A stretch of DNA of 48,697 nt from Wenjunlia vitaminophila DSM 41686 (GCF_000380165.1 NZ_KB904676.1:2676-51372), one strand, 5' to 3'; positions 31,439-40,044 are shown, counted from the first letter of the stretch. Numbers and translations are program-made. The notes: generated from the letters alone by a model not told the origin.

Positions 31439-34141
31439 TCAGCGGACGAGCACCAGGGAGTCCACCGTGGCGTCGTCCACGGCCTTCTTGGTGAAGGCCC
31501 AGGGCAGCAGCTCTCCGCGTTGCCACAGGGCCGTCTGGTCGTTGTAGTGGGCGTGGTAGGCGTGGCCCGAGGCCCCGGTGAGGTTGATCCAGCGGGACTT
31601 GTCGAAGTCGTCGAGGTTCACCACCATGCGCATCGACGGGACCCACACCACGTCGTAGCCGCCCGCCGCGTTCCAGCCGGTCGCGTCCACCGCGGCCTCT
31701 CCCCCACCGAGCTGGTAGGGCCCGCGGTTGAACAGCCACTTGACCACGCCGGGGGCGTCGGTGCCCAACGTCTGGTTCCGTAGCTGGAGCTTGTGGAGCC
31801 GGCCCCAGCTCCAGGTGGAGATGTCCTTGCCCAGTTTGGCGGTCATCTCCCAGCGGGCGTCCCGCATGGCCCGCCGCAGCACGTCGTCCCGCGTGGTCTT
31901 CTCGTCGTCGGACTCCTTGGCGGTGTTCCACCAGGGGTTCTTTTCCTGGGGCAGGATCTTGCGGACCACCTCGGACCAGCGGTCCCCGCCATCGGGCTGG
32001 GCCACGTCGGGGTCGCGCTCGCCGCACTCGCGGACGAGTCGTGGTTCGTCGTCGAGGTCGTCCACCGGTCCCGCGCCCTTCACCGGGGGCACGTTGAGGC
32101 ACTCGCCCTCGGGGCGTACCTCCTTCGGCATCCGCTGGCCGAAGGTGATCTGGAGCAGGTTGCGCCACACCGCGTTGAAGTAGGCGGCTGCCGCGGAGTC
32201 GGAGTCCTGCTGGTAGTCCCAGTCCCGCAGCAGGTCCTGGGCGTCGCGCACGTAGTCGCTCTTGATCTTGATGTCCAGCAGGTACGGGACCAGCAACTTG
32301 GCGATCTCACTGCTGTTGTCGAGCTGCATGGACTGCATGTCGTCCATGGAGATCTTGCCGCCGCCCTTGAGCTTGCCCTGGATCATCTTGTTGATCCGCT
32401 GGCTGCGGGTGCCGTAGCCCCAGTCGGAGGTGAGCAGGTACGGGTAGTCCTTGTCCACCACCGCCTGGTTGGCGGTGACGATGTAGCCGCGTTCCGGGTT
32501 GTACTCGTACGGCATGGCGTCGAACGGGATGGTGCCCTGCCAGTCCGCCTCCGGGTCCCAGCCGGGCGCGGGGTAGCGCCCGTCCAGGTCCTTGCCGCGT
32601 ACCGGCACCTCGCCGGGGGCCTGGTAGCCGATGTTGCCCTCCCGGTCGGCGTAGATCATGTTCTGCGAGGGGACGGCGAAGCCGCGGGCGGCCTTGCGGA
32701 AGGACTCCCAGTCGGTCGCCCGGTTGAGTGCGAACACCGCGTCCATGGTCTTGGACGGTTTGAGGGCGGTCCACTTCAACGAGACGGCGTAGCCGTCCTT
32801 GCGGTCCGGGGCCGCGTCGGGGGCGGGGGCGTCCTGGCCGACCTGGGCGAGTTCGTCCTCGCGGTCGGAGACCACGGGGCCGTGGACGGTGGACCGGATG
32901 GTGATCGTCCGGTCCTTGCCGTCGGCGACCACGATCTTCTCCCGGCGGGTGGTGAACCTGCGGTTGTCCTCGCCGTAGACGTAGGTGTCGCCCTCGACCT
33001 TCTCCAGGTACAGGTCAGTGACGTCGGCTCCGAGGTTGGTGAACCCCCAGGCGATCTCACCGTTGTGGCCGATGACCACGCCGGGCAGCCCGGCGAAGGT
33101 GAACCCGGCGACGTCGAAGTCGCAGTCGTCGTCCAAGTCCCGGCAGTGCAGGCCCATCTGGTACCACACCGAGGGTATCGACGGGGCCAGGTGCGGGTCG
33201 TTGGCCAGCAGCGGCTTCCCCGTGGTGGTGTGCTCACCGGCGACCACCCAGGAGTTGGAGCCGATGCCGCTGCCCGAGGGGCCGAGCATCGACGGCAGTT
33301 CCTCCAGCTTGTCGGCGACGGTCGCCAGTTCCGCCCTCGCCGTCATCGAGGAGTACCCCGACCCGTCGTCGCCCTCTCCGTCCTCGGGGTCGTACTCCGG
33401 GTCGAACTCCTCGGTGGAGGGGTCGACCCCGCCCTCGGAGACGATCGGCTCGTTCCGCGCGTACGGGTAGGCCGGGTAGAGCTGGTTGATCTGCTTCAGG
33501 TTCAGCCGGGTGGTCATCAGCGAGCGGTCGATCTCGTCCTGCATGTTGCGGCGCAGGTCCCAGGCCATCGCCTTGAGCCAGGCCACGGAGTCCACCGGTG
33601 TCCAACGCTCCGGTCGGTAGTCGTTGGTCAGCCCGAGGACCGCGTACTCCAGTGACAGTTCGGAACCGCTGCGTCCGCTCAGGTACGCGTTGACACCCTT
33701 GGTGTAGGCCTCGAGGTACCGCTTGGTCTCGTCGGAGAGCTTGGTGTCGTACTCCTGCTGCGCCACGCGCTGCCAGCCCAGGGTGCGCAGCAGCGCGTCG
33801 TTCTCCACCTGCCCGTCGCCGAACATCTCCGAGAGCCGGCCCGCGGTGATGTGCCGCCGGACGTCCATCTCCCAGAAGCGGTCCTGCGCCTGGACGAAGC
33901 CCTGCGCCATGAACAGGTCCTCGTTGGTGTCGGCGTAGATCTGCGGGACGCCCTTGCCGTCCCGCTTGACGTCGACCGGCGCGGACAGGCCCGGGAGCTC
34001 CAACTGGCCCGTGGTCTGCGGGAAGGAGGCCCGCACGGTGCGCACGCTCCAGAAGCTCCCGCCGGCCACGCCGACGACCAGCAGGACGGCCAACCCGATC
34101 AGAATGAGCCGGGAGCGTCGGAACTTCTTCTTGGCGGGCAT
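31439..34141 (-). CDS. Penicillin acylase family N-terminal nucleophile hydrolase
   Basis: This is an amidase of the penicillin G/acyl-homoserine-lactone acylase superfamily, made as a precursor that self-cleaves. The 900 residues begin with a membrane anchor or signal (RLILIGLAVLLVVGVAGG, about 11-28). The alpha-chain includes QGFVQAQDRFWEMD. The nucleophile is the Ser295 of GSNSWVVAG, preceded by Gly294 at the self-cleavage site. LANDPHLAPSIPSVWYQM and GVVIGHNGEIAWGFTN follow, all standard. An acidic linker (EFDPEYDPEDGEGDD) precedes the cleavage site. The substrate could be acyl amides or quorum signals and cannot be told from sequence. Confidence 0.92.
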   Translation of the reverse strand: MPAKKKFRRSRLILIGLAVLLVVGVAGGSFWSVRTVRASFPQTTGQLELPGLSAPVDVKRDGKGVPQIYADTNEDLFMAQGFVQAQDRFWEMDVRRHITAGRLSEMFGDGQVENDALLRTLGWQRVAQQEYDTKLSDETKRYLEAYTKGVNAYLSGRSGSELSLEYAVLGLTNDYRPERWTPVDSVAWLKAMAWDLRRNMQDEIDRSLMTTRLNLKQINQLYPAYPYARNEPIVSEGGVDPSTEEFDPEYDPEDGEGDDGSGYSSMTARAELATVADKLEELPSMLGPSGSGIGSNSWVVAGEHTTTGKPLLANDPHLAPSIPSVWYQMGLHCRDLDDDCDFDVAGFTFAGLPGVVIGHNGEIAWGFTNLGADVTDLYLEKVEGDTYVYGEDNRRFTTRREKIVVADGKDRTITIRSTVHGPVVSDREDELAQVGQDAPAPDAAPDRKDGYAVSLKWTALKPSKTMDAVFALNRATDWESFRKAARGFAVPSQNMIYADREGNIGYQAPGEVPVRGKDLDGRYPAPGWDPEADWQGTIPFDAMPYEYNPERGYIVTANQAVVDKDYPYLLTSDWGYGTRSQRINKMIQGKLKGGGKISMDDMQSMQLDNSSEIAKLLVPYLLDIKIKSDYVRDAQDLLRDWDYQQDSDSAAAAYFNAVWRNLLQITFGQRMPKEVRPEGECLNVPPVKGAGPVDDLDDEPRLVRECGERDPDVAQPDGGDRWSEVVRKILPQEKNPWWNTAKESDDEKTTRDDVLRRAMRDARWEMTAKLGKDISTWSWGRLHKLQLRNQTLGTDAPGVVKWLFNRGPYQLGGGEAAVDATGWNAAGGYDVVWVPSMRMVVNLDDFDKSRWINLTGASGHAYHAHYNDQTALWQRGELLPWAFTKKAVDDATVDSLVLVR

Positions 34142-34270
34142 CGCTGTCCTTCGAGGTCCTTCACGGGGGCCGTTGCTGGAGCAACACTAGGCCGATTCGC
34201 GAAGGGCGGTGACACCGCGTCCCGTTCCGACCGCGCTGGGCCATCCGGGAGAGCCGGTGGAAGCGCCGGT

Positions 34271-34858
34271 TCAACGGCTCGGGGAACGTCCGGCGAAACC
34301 CGCTTGGACCTGGGCGTTCGAGTGCTCCGGGGGCACCGGGGGCGCGCCGGCGACGATCCGGGTGGCGCCCTCGAGCAACAGGAGTTGTCGCTTCCGGGCG
34401 AGCCCGCCCGCGTAGCCGGTCAGCGCGCCGTCGGCGCCGACCACCCGGTGGCAGGGCCGGAGGATGGACAGGGGGTTGGCTCCGACCGCGGCCCCCACCG
34501 CCCGGGTCGCGCCGCGGGGGGCGCCGATGGTCGCGGTGACCTCGCCGTAGCTGCGGGTGGAACCGTAGGGGATGTCGTCCACCGCGCCCCACACCCGCTG
34601 CTGGAACTCGGTTCCGGTGGGCACCGGGACGAAGTCGAAGCGGGTCCGCCGCCCGGCGAAGTACTCGGCGAGCTGGGCGGCGATCTCGGTGAACGCGTCG
34701 GGGGCGTGGACCCAGTCGTCCTGGACGACCGCGCCCCCCTTCTGTCCGGGCACGCTGACCGCGGCGAGCGCGGTGCCGCCGGGGGCCGCGGCGCACTCCT
34801 CGCCCACCAGCAGCAGCTCGCCGACCGGGCTCGGAACGGTGGTGTGGATGACGGTCAC
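34271..34858 (-). CDS. ogt: Methylated-DNA-protein-cysteine methyltransferase (Ogt)
   Basis: It removes alkyl groups from O6-alkylguanine in a one-turn reaction. The 195 residues contain GTEFQQRVWGAVDDIPYG (about 82-99), GATRAVGAAVGANPLSIL and the active-site PCHRVV with Cys136, followed by GALTGYAGGLARKRQLLLLE. The DNA-binding Arg is in the RAVGAA helix. The C-terminal 30 residues are an extension. GTG at 34858 begins TVIHTTVPSPVGELLLVG, the usual N-terminus. Upstream on the same strand nothing is coupled. The gene is 129 bases beyond the start of the acylase. Confidence 0.9.
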   Translation of the reverse strand: MTVIHTTVPSPVGELLLVGEECAAAPGGTALAAVSVPGQKGGAVVQDDWVHAPDAFTEIAAQLAEYFAGRRTRFDFVPVPTGTEFQQRVWGAVDDIPYGSTRSYGEVTATIGAPRGATRAVGAAVGANPLSILRPCHRVVGADGALTGYAGGLARKRQLLLLEGATRIVAGAPPVPPEHSNAQVQAGFAGRSPSR

Positions 34859-35214
34859 GGGTCGGGTCCCTCCGCATGGTGCTGGTGGCGGGCAGCGGTG
34901 CCCGCCGGGGTGGGTTCATGTCCGGCGCACGGCCGGTCGGGTGCCGTCACCACGGCGCCACCAGCAACTCTGGACCGTTCCCCCGGTGGTTCCTAGCGGA
35001 AATCGGACGGCTTACTCGCACGCGCGAAAGGGCAGCGAACCCGGTTCTGAGCTGGGCTTCCTTCGTCCGCCCTGGAGCCAGACCGGGTGAGATCCCGGCG
35101 GCGTCGTGGCGTCAACGAGCCAAGAGCAGGTAAAATATTAGACTGCGCAACTATTTCCCGACTGCACCCGTTCCGTCGCTGGCGGGCCGGAGCCGTGCCA
35201 GAAAGGGCTGCCCC
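34859..35214. other. Intergenic stretch between divergent ogt and antiporter genes
   Basis: No gene is seen. Bases about 35129-35155 are A/T-rich (TAAAATATTAGACTGC), unusual in this genome and a likely promoter for the antiporter. The rest shows nothing recognisable. Confidence 0.4.
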
Positions 35215-36723
35215 CTGAGCATCGACCGCCTCAACCAACTCCTGATCGTCTCCAGTGCCGTGCTGCTCGTGGCCGTCGCGGCCGTGCGCCTCTCCTCCCG
35301 CAGTGGCCTGCCCAGTCTCCTGCTCTATGTGGGCATCGGGGTGGCGATCGGTCAGGACGGGGTGTTCGGTGTCCAGTTCAACGACGCGGAACTGACGCAG
35401 GCACTCGGCTACGCGGCCCTGGTGGTGATCCTCGCCGAAGGCGGCCTCGGCACCAAGTGGCAGCAGATCAAGCCGGCGCTCCCGCTGGCGGCGGCGCTGT
35501 CCACCGTCGGGGTCGCGGTCAGCGTGGGCGTCACCGCGGCGGCGGCGCACCTGCTGGTCGGTCTGGACTGGAAACCATCGCTGTTGATGGGCGCGGTGGT
35601 GTCGTCGACCGACGCGGCCGCGGTCTTCTCGGTGCTGCGCAAGGTTCCGTTGCCGTCCCGCCTCTCCGGCGTGCTGGAGGCGGAGTCCGGGTTCAACGAC
35701 GCCCCGGTGGTCATCCTGGTGGTGGCCTTCTCCACCACCGGCCACATCCACCCCTGGCCCCGGCTCCTCGCGGACATCGCCCTCGAGCTGGTCATCGGTG
35801 CGCTGATCGGCGTCGCCATCGGCAAGCTCGGTGCACTCGCGCTGCGCCACGTTGCCCTCCCCGCGTCCGGGCTCTACCCCATCGCGGTACTCGCTCTCGC
35901 CGTGTTCGCCTACGCCTGCGGGGCGCTCGCCCACGGCAGCGGCTTCCTCGCCGTCTACCTCGCCTCGGTGATCCTGGGCAACGCCAGGCTGCCGCACCGT
36001 CCGGCCACCCGGGGCTTCGCCGAGGGGCTGGCGTGGATAGCGCAGATCGGCCTGTTCGTGCTGCTCGGGCTGCTGGTCACCCCGCACGAGCTGGGCGACG
36101 ACGTACTGCCGGCCGTGGTCGTCGGCCTGGCCCTGGTCCTGGTGGCCCGGCCCGCGTCCGTGCTGGTCGCCGCGCTGCCGTTCCGGCTGCCGTGGCGCGA
36201 GCGGGCCCTGCTGTCCTGGGCAGGGCTGCGCGGCGCCGTGCCGATCGTGCTGGCCACCATCCCGTTGGTCGAGGAGGTGCCGGGCGCCCGCCGCGTGTTC
36301 AACATCGTCTTCGTCCTGGTGATCGTCTTCACGCTGATCCAGGCACCGACGTTGCCCTGGCTGGCCCGCAGGCTCCGGATCGGAGGCGAGGAGGCTGCCG
36401 CCGACCTCGGGATCGAGTCGGCGCCTTTGGAACGGCTGCGCGGCCAGTTGCTCACCGTCTCCATCCCCGAGGCCTCCAGGATGCACGGTGTCGAGGTCGG
36501 GGAACTGCGGCTGCCCACGGGCTCCGCGGTCACCCTGGTGGTGCGGGAGGGCAGGAGCTTCGTCCCGCTGCCCACGACGATGTTGCAACGCGGCGACGAG
36601 TTGCTCGTGGTCTCCACCGACCAGGTCAGGGACGCCGCCGAGGAACGCCTGTGGGCGGTGGCCAGGGGCGGCAAGCTGGCGAGCTGGCTGGGGACCGGCA
36701 GCAGGCCCGGTTCCGGACGCTGA
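35215..36723 (+). CDS. Cation/proton antiporter (CPA1, NhaP/KefC-like with TrkA-C domain), apparent CTG start
   Basis: The 502-residue membrane protein exchanges Na+ or K+ for H+. About 12-13 spans cover residues 10-390. Two motifs typical of CPA1 are visible: STDAAAVFSVLRKV (about 136-149) and LEAESGFNDAPVVILVV (about 156-172), the latter with the ion-binding D-A-P variant of ND. The C-terminal 110 residues (QLLTVSIPEASRMHGVEVGEL and RGDELLVVSTDQ) form a TrkA-C/RCK-C-like regulatory domain. The in-frame stop at 35131 leaves no ATG/GTG/TTG upstream of the conserved SIDRLN; the codon there is CTG, 7 bases after GAAAGGG. The next downstream ATG or GTG would delete the first span. Confidence 0.85.
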   Translation: MSIDRLNQLLIVSSAVLLVAVAAVRLSSRSGLPSLLLYVGIGVAIGQDGVFGVQFNDAELTQALGYAALVVILAEGGLGTKWQQIKPALPLAAALSTVGVAVSVGVTAAAAHLLVGLDWKPSLLMGAVVSSTDAAAVFSVLRKVPLPSRLSGVLEAESGFNDAPVVILVVAFSTTGHIHPWPRLLADIALELVIGALIGVAIGKLGALALRHVALPASGLYPIAVLALAVFAYACGALAHGSGFLAVYLASVILGNARLPHRPATRGFAEGLAWIAQIGLFVLLGLLVTPHELGDDVLPAVVVGLALVLVARPASVLVAALPFRLPWRERALLSWAGLRGAVPIVLATIPLVEEVPGARRVFNIVFVLVIVFTLIQAPTLPWLARRLRIGGEEAAADLGIESAPLERLRGQLLTVSIPEASRMHGVEVGELRLPTGSAVTLVVREGRSFVPLPTTMLQRGDELLVVSTDQVRDAAEERLWAVARGGKLASWLGTGSRPGSGR

Positions 36724-36874
36724 CCGCCCCGCCGCACGGTGGGGCCACCCCCACCGAGACCCGCCTGACCAGGTCGAACACGCCTTGGGATATCGCACGG
36801 ACGGGCGAGTGGAAGCCCGTTCCACCGGGTCGCGGTGGACTTATCACCTTGGAATGCTGCACCATGGACCGTCG

Positions 36875-36901
36875 TTAGCACTCAATGAGTAAGAGTGCCA
36901 G
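36875..36901. promoter_or_regulatory. CIRCE element (HrcA operator) upstream of ruc-like gene
   Basis: TTAGCACTC (36875-36883) and GAGTGCCAG (36893-36901) are separated by 9 bases, the canonical CIRCE geometry. The left arm is identical to the consensus and the right arm matches GAGTGC of GAGTGCTAA. It overlaps the ribosome-binding site region of the next gene (GTG 36911). HrcA binding would repress it in the absence of heat stress. Confidence 0.85.
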
Positions 36902-36910
36902 GAGGAGCAC

Positions 36911-37264
36911 GTGCCGACCTACCAGTACCAGTGCACCGAATGCGGCGAGGGCCTCGAAGCGGTGCAGAAGTTCACCGACGAGGCGCTCACCACGTGCCCG
37001 AGCTGCGAGGGACGCCTGCGCAAGGTGTTCTCAGCCGTCGGTGTGGTGTTCAAGGGCTCCGGTTTCTACCGGAACGACAGCCGTGCCGGTGCTTCAGGGG
37101 GCGCCAAGTCCTCCTCCAACGCATCAGGCGAGTCGTCGTCCAAGGAATCCACCAGCGGTTCGTCGGGGTCCAAGGACTCCGGCGGGTCATCGACCAAGAG
37201 CGACAAGGGCTCGTCGTCCGGTTCGACGAAGACCGGTTCCACCACCGGCAGCACGGCCGCCTGA
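36911..37264 (+). CDS. FmdB-family zinc-ribbon protein, Ruc-like redox chaperone
   Basis: This 117-residue homologue of mycobacterial Ruc (Rv0991c) has a zinc ribbon with Cys8/Cys11 and Cys29/Cys32 (QCTECG and CPSCEG), then LRKVFSAVGVVFKGSGFYRNDSR, a conserved segment. Its C-terminal half is disordered and Ser/Gly/Lys-rich. Ruc is an oxidation-activated chaperone that prevents aggregation and is heat-induced. The start is GTG at 36911 after GGAGGAG. The CIRCE element just upstream explains heat-shock control. The next gene (MTA phosphorylase) starts 2 bases after its stop, so they are an operon. Confidence 0.88.
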   Translation: MPTYQYQCTECGEGLEAVQKFTDEALTTCPSCEGRLRKVFSAVGVVFKGSGFYRNDSRAGASGGAKSSSNASGESSSKESTSGSSGSKDSGGSSTKSDKGSSSGSTKTGSTTGSTAA

Positions 37265-37266
37265 GC

Positions 37267-38121
37267 ATGACGGCTCGGACGGACGGCCCACACGACCGGG
37301 CCAGCATCGGGGTGATCGGGGGCTCCGGCCTCTACACCTTCCTCGAGGACGTCACCGAGGTGGCCGTCGACACGCCCTACGGGGCCCCGAGCGACTCCCT
37401 GTTCCTCGGCGAGGTCGCCGGTCGGCGGGTGGCGTTCCTGCCCCGGCACGGCCGCAAGCACCACCTGCCGCCCCACCGGATCAACTACCGGGCCAACCTC
37501 TGGGCGCTGGCCTCGGTGGGCGTGCGGCAGGTGCTCGGGCCCTGCGCGGTCGGTGGGCTCCGCCCCGAGCTGGGGCCCGGCACACTGCTGGTGCCGGACC
37601 AGCTCGTGGACCGGACCCAGGGCCGGGCCCAGACCTACTACGACGGGGAACCACTCCCCGACGGCTCCGTGCCGAACGTGTGCCACGTCCCCTTCGCCGA
37701 CCCGTACTGCCCAGCGGGACGCGCCGCGGCCCTGGACGCCGCCCGGACCAGCGGATGGGACCCGGTGGACGGCGGGACCATGGTCGTCGTCGAGGGGCCG
37801 CGGTTCTCCACCCGGGCCGAGTCACGCTGGTACACGGCGCAGGGCTGGTCCGTGGTGGGCATGACCGGGCACCCGGAGGCGGTGCTCGCCCGCGAGCTTG
37901 GGCTCTGCTACACCTCGCTGAACCTGGTCACCGACCTGGACGCGGGGGTGGAGGCGGGGGACGGCGTCACCCACCACGAGGTGCTCGAGGTCTTCGCCCG
38001 GAACGTGGACCGGCTGCGCTCGGTGCTCGTCACGACGCTCTCCGCGCTGCCGGGCGAACGGAACTGCCTCTGCGCGCGGACGCTCGACGGCCTGGACACC
38101 GGGCTGGTCATCCCGGGTTAA
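37267..38121 (+). CDS. S-methyl-5'-thioadenosine phosphorylase family
   Basis: It phosphorolyses methylthioadenosine (or a related purine nucleoside) in the methionine salvage pathway. The 284 residues contain ASIGVIGGSGLYTF (about 12-25), FLPRHGRKHHLPPHRINYRANLWAL (about 57-81), the MTAP-type phosphate/ribose-binding segments, VVEGPRFSTRAESR and GMTGHPEAVLARELGLCYTSLNLVTD. MTAP and MTIP/PNP cannot be separated on motifs alone. ATG 37267 lies 2 bases after the ruc stop, so expression may follow the CIRCE-controlled promoter. It ends before a hairpin. Confidence 0.9.
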   Translation: MTARTDGPHDRASIGVIGGSGLYTFLEDVTEVAVDTPYGAPSDSLFLGEVAGRRVAFLPRHGRKHHLPPHRINYRANLWALASVGVRQVLGPCAVGGLRPELGPGTLLVPDQLVDRTQGRAQTYYDGEPLPDGSVPNVCHVPFADPYCPAGRAAALDAARTSGWDPVDGGTMVVVEGPRFSTRAESRWYTAQGWSVVGMTGHPEAVLARELGLCYTSLNLVTDLDAGVEAGDGVTHHEVLEVFARNVDRLRSVLVTTLSALPGERNCLCARTLDGLDTGLVIPG

Positions 38122-38240
38122 CGGCCCTGGGACCAGCCGTGCACACCCGCCCCGCGCCCCTGCCTCCGGCCCTTCGCGCCGACCGCTGCCCCGGGCCGGT
38201 CCCGGTCCGCCGGGGGCGGCGGTCGAGCGGTGTCAGCACC

Positions 38241-38270
38241 AACGCGTTCACTCTCGCGAGTGAGCGCGTT
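38241..38270 (+). terminator. Hairpin downstream of MTA phosphorylase
   Basis: AACGCGTTCACTC (38241-38253) and GAGTGAGCGCGTT (38258-38270) form a 13-bp stem with one G-U wobble and a 4-base loop TCGC. It lies 120 bases after the mtnP-like stop. There is no long T-run; the stem ends GCGTTG. A pair of palindromes TGTGCACA follows at 38270-38277 and 38288-38295. Confidence 0.65.
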
Positions 38271-38381
38271 GTGCACATCCGGGCCACTGTGCACAGTTCG
38301 ATCATGCGGCGCACACGATCCGGCCGGGGCCGGGCATGGTGGTGCGGTCCACCAGGTTCCTCCCCAGGGCGGTGACTCACC

Positions 38382-39089
38382 GTGCTCGCTGTTCCCAGCG
38401 TGTCCCGCGTCCCAGTGTTCGAGCCGATCAGGGCCAAGGGCGGTCGCCACCGGTTACGGCGCACGCTCCGCAGGCGCCGCAGGGCGGTGGCGTCCGGGCT
38501 GGCCATGACGGTGGCCGCGCTCGCCGCCACTGCCCAGCGCGGCGCCGGTCCCCCGACGGCGCGGACCGAGCCGGTGCTCGTCGCCGCGCGTGACCTGTCG
38601 GCCGGGGCCCAGCTCCACAACGACGACGTCACCACCGCCCGGCTCCCCGCCGACCAGGTGCCCCGGGGTGTGGTGCGGCGGGCCGAGGGAGTGCGGGGGC
38701 GTACGCTCGCCGGCCCGGTGCGGCACGGTGAGCCGCTGACCGACCGACGGCTGCTGGGCCCCTCTCTGCTCGCGGGGTACGGTGCCCGCGGGGAGCACTA
38801 CGTCGCCGCGCCCATCCGGGTGGCGGACGCCGCGACGGCGGCGCTGCTCCGCCCGGGCGACCGGATCGACGTGCTGGCCGGGCCGCTCACGGGGGCGGGT
38901 GAGCCGGCGGGCGACGGTTCCGCCAGAGTGGTGGCCGCGGGCGCCCGGGTGGTTGCGGTGCCCCCGCGGCAGGACGACGGCCCCGGGGCCGCGCGGGGCG
39001 CGCTGGTGGTCCTCGCGGTGCCGAGGGCGGTGGCCGCCGCCCTCGCCGGGGCGGCGACGGCGGCCACGCTCAGCGTGACGCTGCGCTGA
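38382..39089 (+). CDS. SAF-domain protein, CpaB/RcpC-like
   Basis: The 235-residue protein has a basic leader (RRTLRRRRRAVASG), a hydrophobic segment (LAMTVAALAATAQ) and then a SAF domain: PVLVAARDLSAGAQLHNDDVTTARLPADQVPRGVV (about 64-98), the LSAG-Q and V-T-x-RLP motif of antifreeze/CpaB-type domains. The C-terminal half is Ala-rich. SAF proteins occur in Flp/Tad pilus assembly (CpaB), but no pilus genes are here, and this small, MscL-linked form is common in actinobacteria. The start is GTG at 38382. Its role is unknown. Confidence 0.75.
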   Translation: MLAVPSVSRVPVFEPIRAKGGRHRLRRTLRRRRRAVASGLAMTVAALAATAQRGAGPPTARTEPVLVAARDLSAGAQLHNDDVTTARLPADQVPRGVVRRAEGVRGRTLAGPVRHGEPLTDRRLLGPSLLAGYGARGEHYVAAPIRVADAATAALLRPGDRIDVLAGPLTGAGEPAGDGSARVVAAGARVVAVPPRQDDGPGAARGALVVLAVPRAVAAALAGAATAATLSVTLR

Positions 39090-39168
39090 GCCCCGCGCCC
39101 GGCGTGACCCATGACCGCGGTCGCCGTTGAGATCACATAACCGTCACGTGAGAGAAGAGCTTTGCACG

Positions 39169-39732
39169 ATGGGTGGAAACCCCTCCGAGCGGTGGGTCAG
39201 GCCACTGCGGGACCCGCTCGCCGGGTTCAAGGAATTCCTGATGCGCGGCAACGTGGTGGAGCTCGCCGTCGCCGTCGTCGTGGGAACCGCCTTCACCAAG
39301 ATCGTGGACTCGGTGGTCAAGGGCGTCATCAACCCCATCATCGGCGCGATGGGCAGCAAGGACCTGGAGCGCTACCGGTCCTGTCTGCGGGGGCCCTGCC
39401 ACGTGACCGCCCAGGGGGAGGTCGACAAGGGGATCTACATCCTCTGGGGGCAGGTCATCAGCGCCACGCTGACCTTCCTGCTCACCGCGGCGGTCGTCTA
39501 CTTCCTGATGATCCTGCCGATGAACCACTTCAACGAGATCCGCAAGCGCAAGCTCGCCAGGCCCGCGGAGGCGACGCCCGCCCAGCCCACCGAGCTCGAG
39601 CTGCTCACCGAGATACGGGACCTGCTGGCCCAGGGGCGAGCCGGCGTCCTGCCTGGCGACCAGGCCGTGGCCGGCCTCATCCCCAGGCCGGACCGCGGGC
39701 CGGCAGCCCAGCGGGAGAGCACGCAGGAGTGA
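39169..39732 (+). CDS. mscL: Large-conductance mechanosensitive channel MscL
   Basis: This is a membrane channel that opens under hypo-osmotic stress. The 187 residues include FKEFLMRGNVVELAVAVVVGTAFTKIVDSVVKGVINPIIGAM (first span, MscL signature RGN(V/I)xxLAVAVIIG) and a second span TLTFLLTAAVVYFLMILPMNHF. An extracellular loop with two Cys (CLRGPC) lies between them. The C-terminal tail (ELELLTEIRDLLA) is the usual helical bundle but longer. The ATG at 39169 lies after AGAAGAG. It is near the SAF gene, 79 bases downstream, and is a likely operon member. Confidence 0.93.
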   Translation: MGGNPSERWVRPLRDPLAGFKEFLMRGNVVELAVAVVVGTAFTKIVDSVVKGVINPIIGAMGSKDLERYRSCLRGPCHVTAQGEVDKGIYILWGQVISATLTFLLTAAVVYFLMILPMNHFNEIRKRKLARPAEATPAQPTELELLTEIRDLLAQGRAGVLPGDQAVAGLIPRPDRGPAAQRESTQE

Positions 39733-39787
39733 GCCCAGCCGGCGCCGTGTCCGGTTCGCTCGGCCGGGGCGACCCGGGGCCCGGGGG

Positions 39788-39931
39788 TCACAGGTGGTGC
39801 GGGGGCTTCTCCGAGAGCAGGCGGTCGAGGTCGCCCTCCGTGCTCCGCTCGGACCAGCCGTGGTCCGTGTCCTCCGGGCTCTGCTGGGCCAACGGGTCTT
39901 CGAACACCAGGGGGTCGACGCTGCCACTCAT
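39788..39931 (-). CDS. Conserved 47-residue acidic protein
   Basis: This is a short actinobacterial protein reading SGSVDPLVFEDPLAQQ, EDTDHGWSERS and LLSEKPPHHL. The EDTD-x-GW...RL...PPH pattern recurs in small hypotheticals of related genomes. The ATG at 39931 gives a plausible start, and the gene has the same GC-codon use as neighbours. The function is unknown. It is too short for domain assignment; the acidic, disordered composition suggests a regulatory or adaptor peptide. It stands between mscL and the sortase gene. Confidence 0.6.
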   Translation of the reverse strand: MSGSVDPLVFEDPLAQQSPEDTDHGWSERSTEGDLDRLLSEKPPHHL

Positions 39932-40044
39932 GGGTCCAGGGTACGGGCAGCCCATTCGCGGGACGTGCCCGCGCGGGCACGCACCCGCCCGACGAACAGC
40001 CCCGCCGCGGCGGGGCCCGCGCCCCCGGCACAGCACGACGGCCC

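Noticed and set aside
34993-36825. 610-codon minus-strand open frame opposite the antiporter
   Set aside because: Translation is Gln/His/Arg/Gly-rich without any motif, typical of shadows in high-GC DNA; the plus-strand antiporter is clear.
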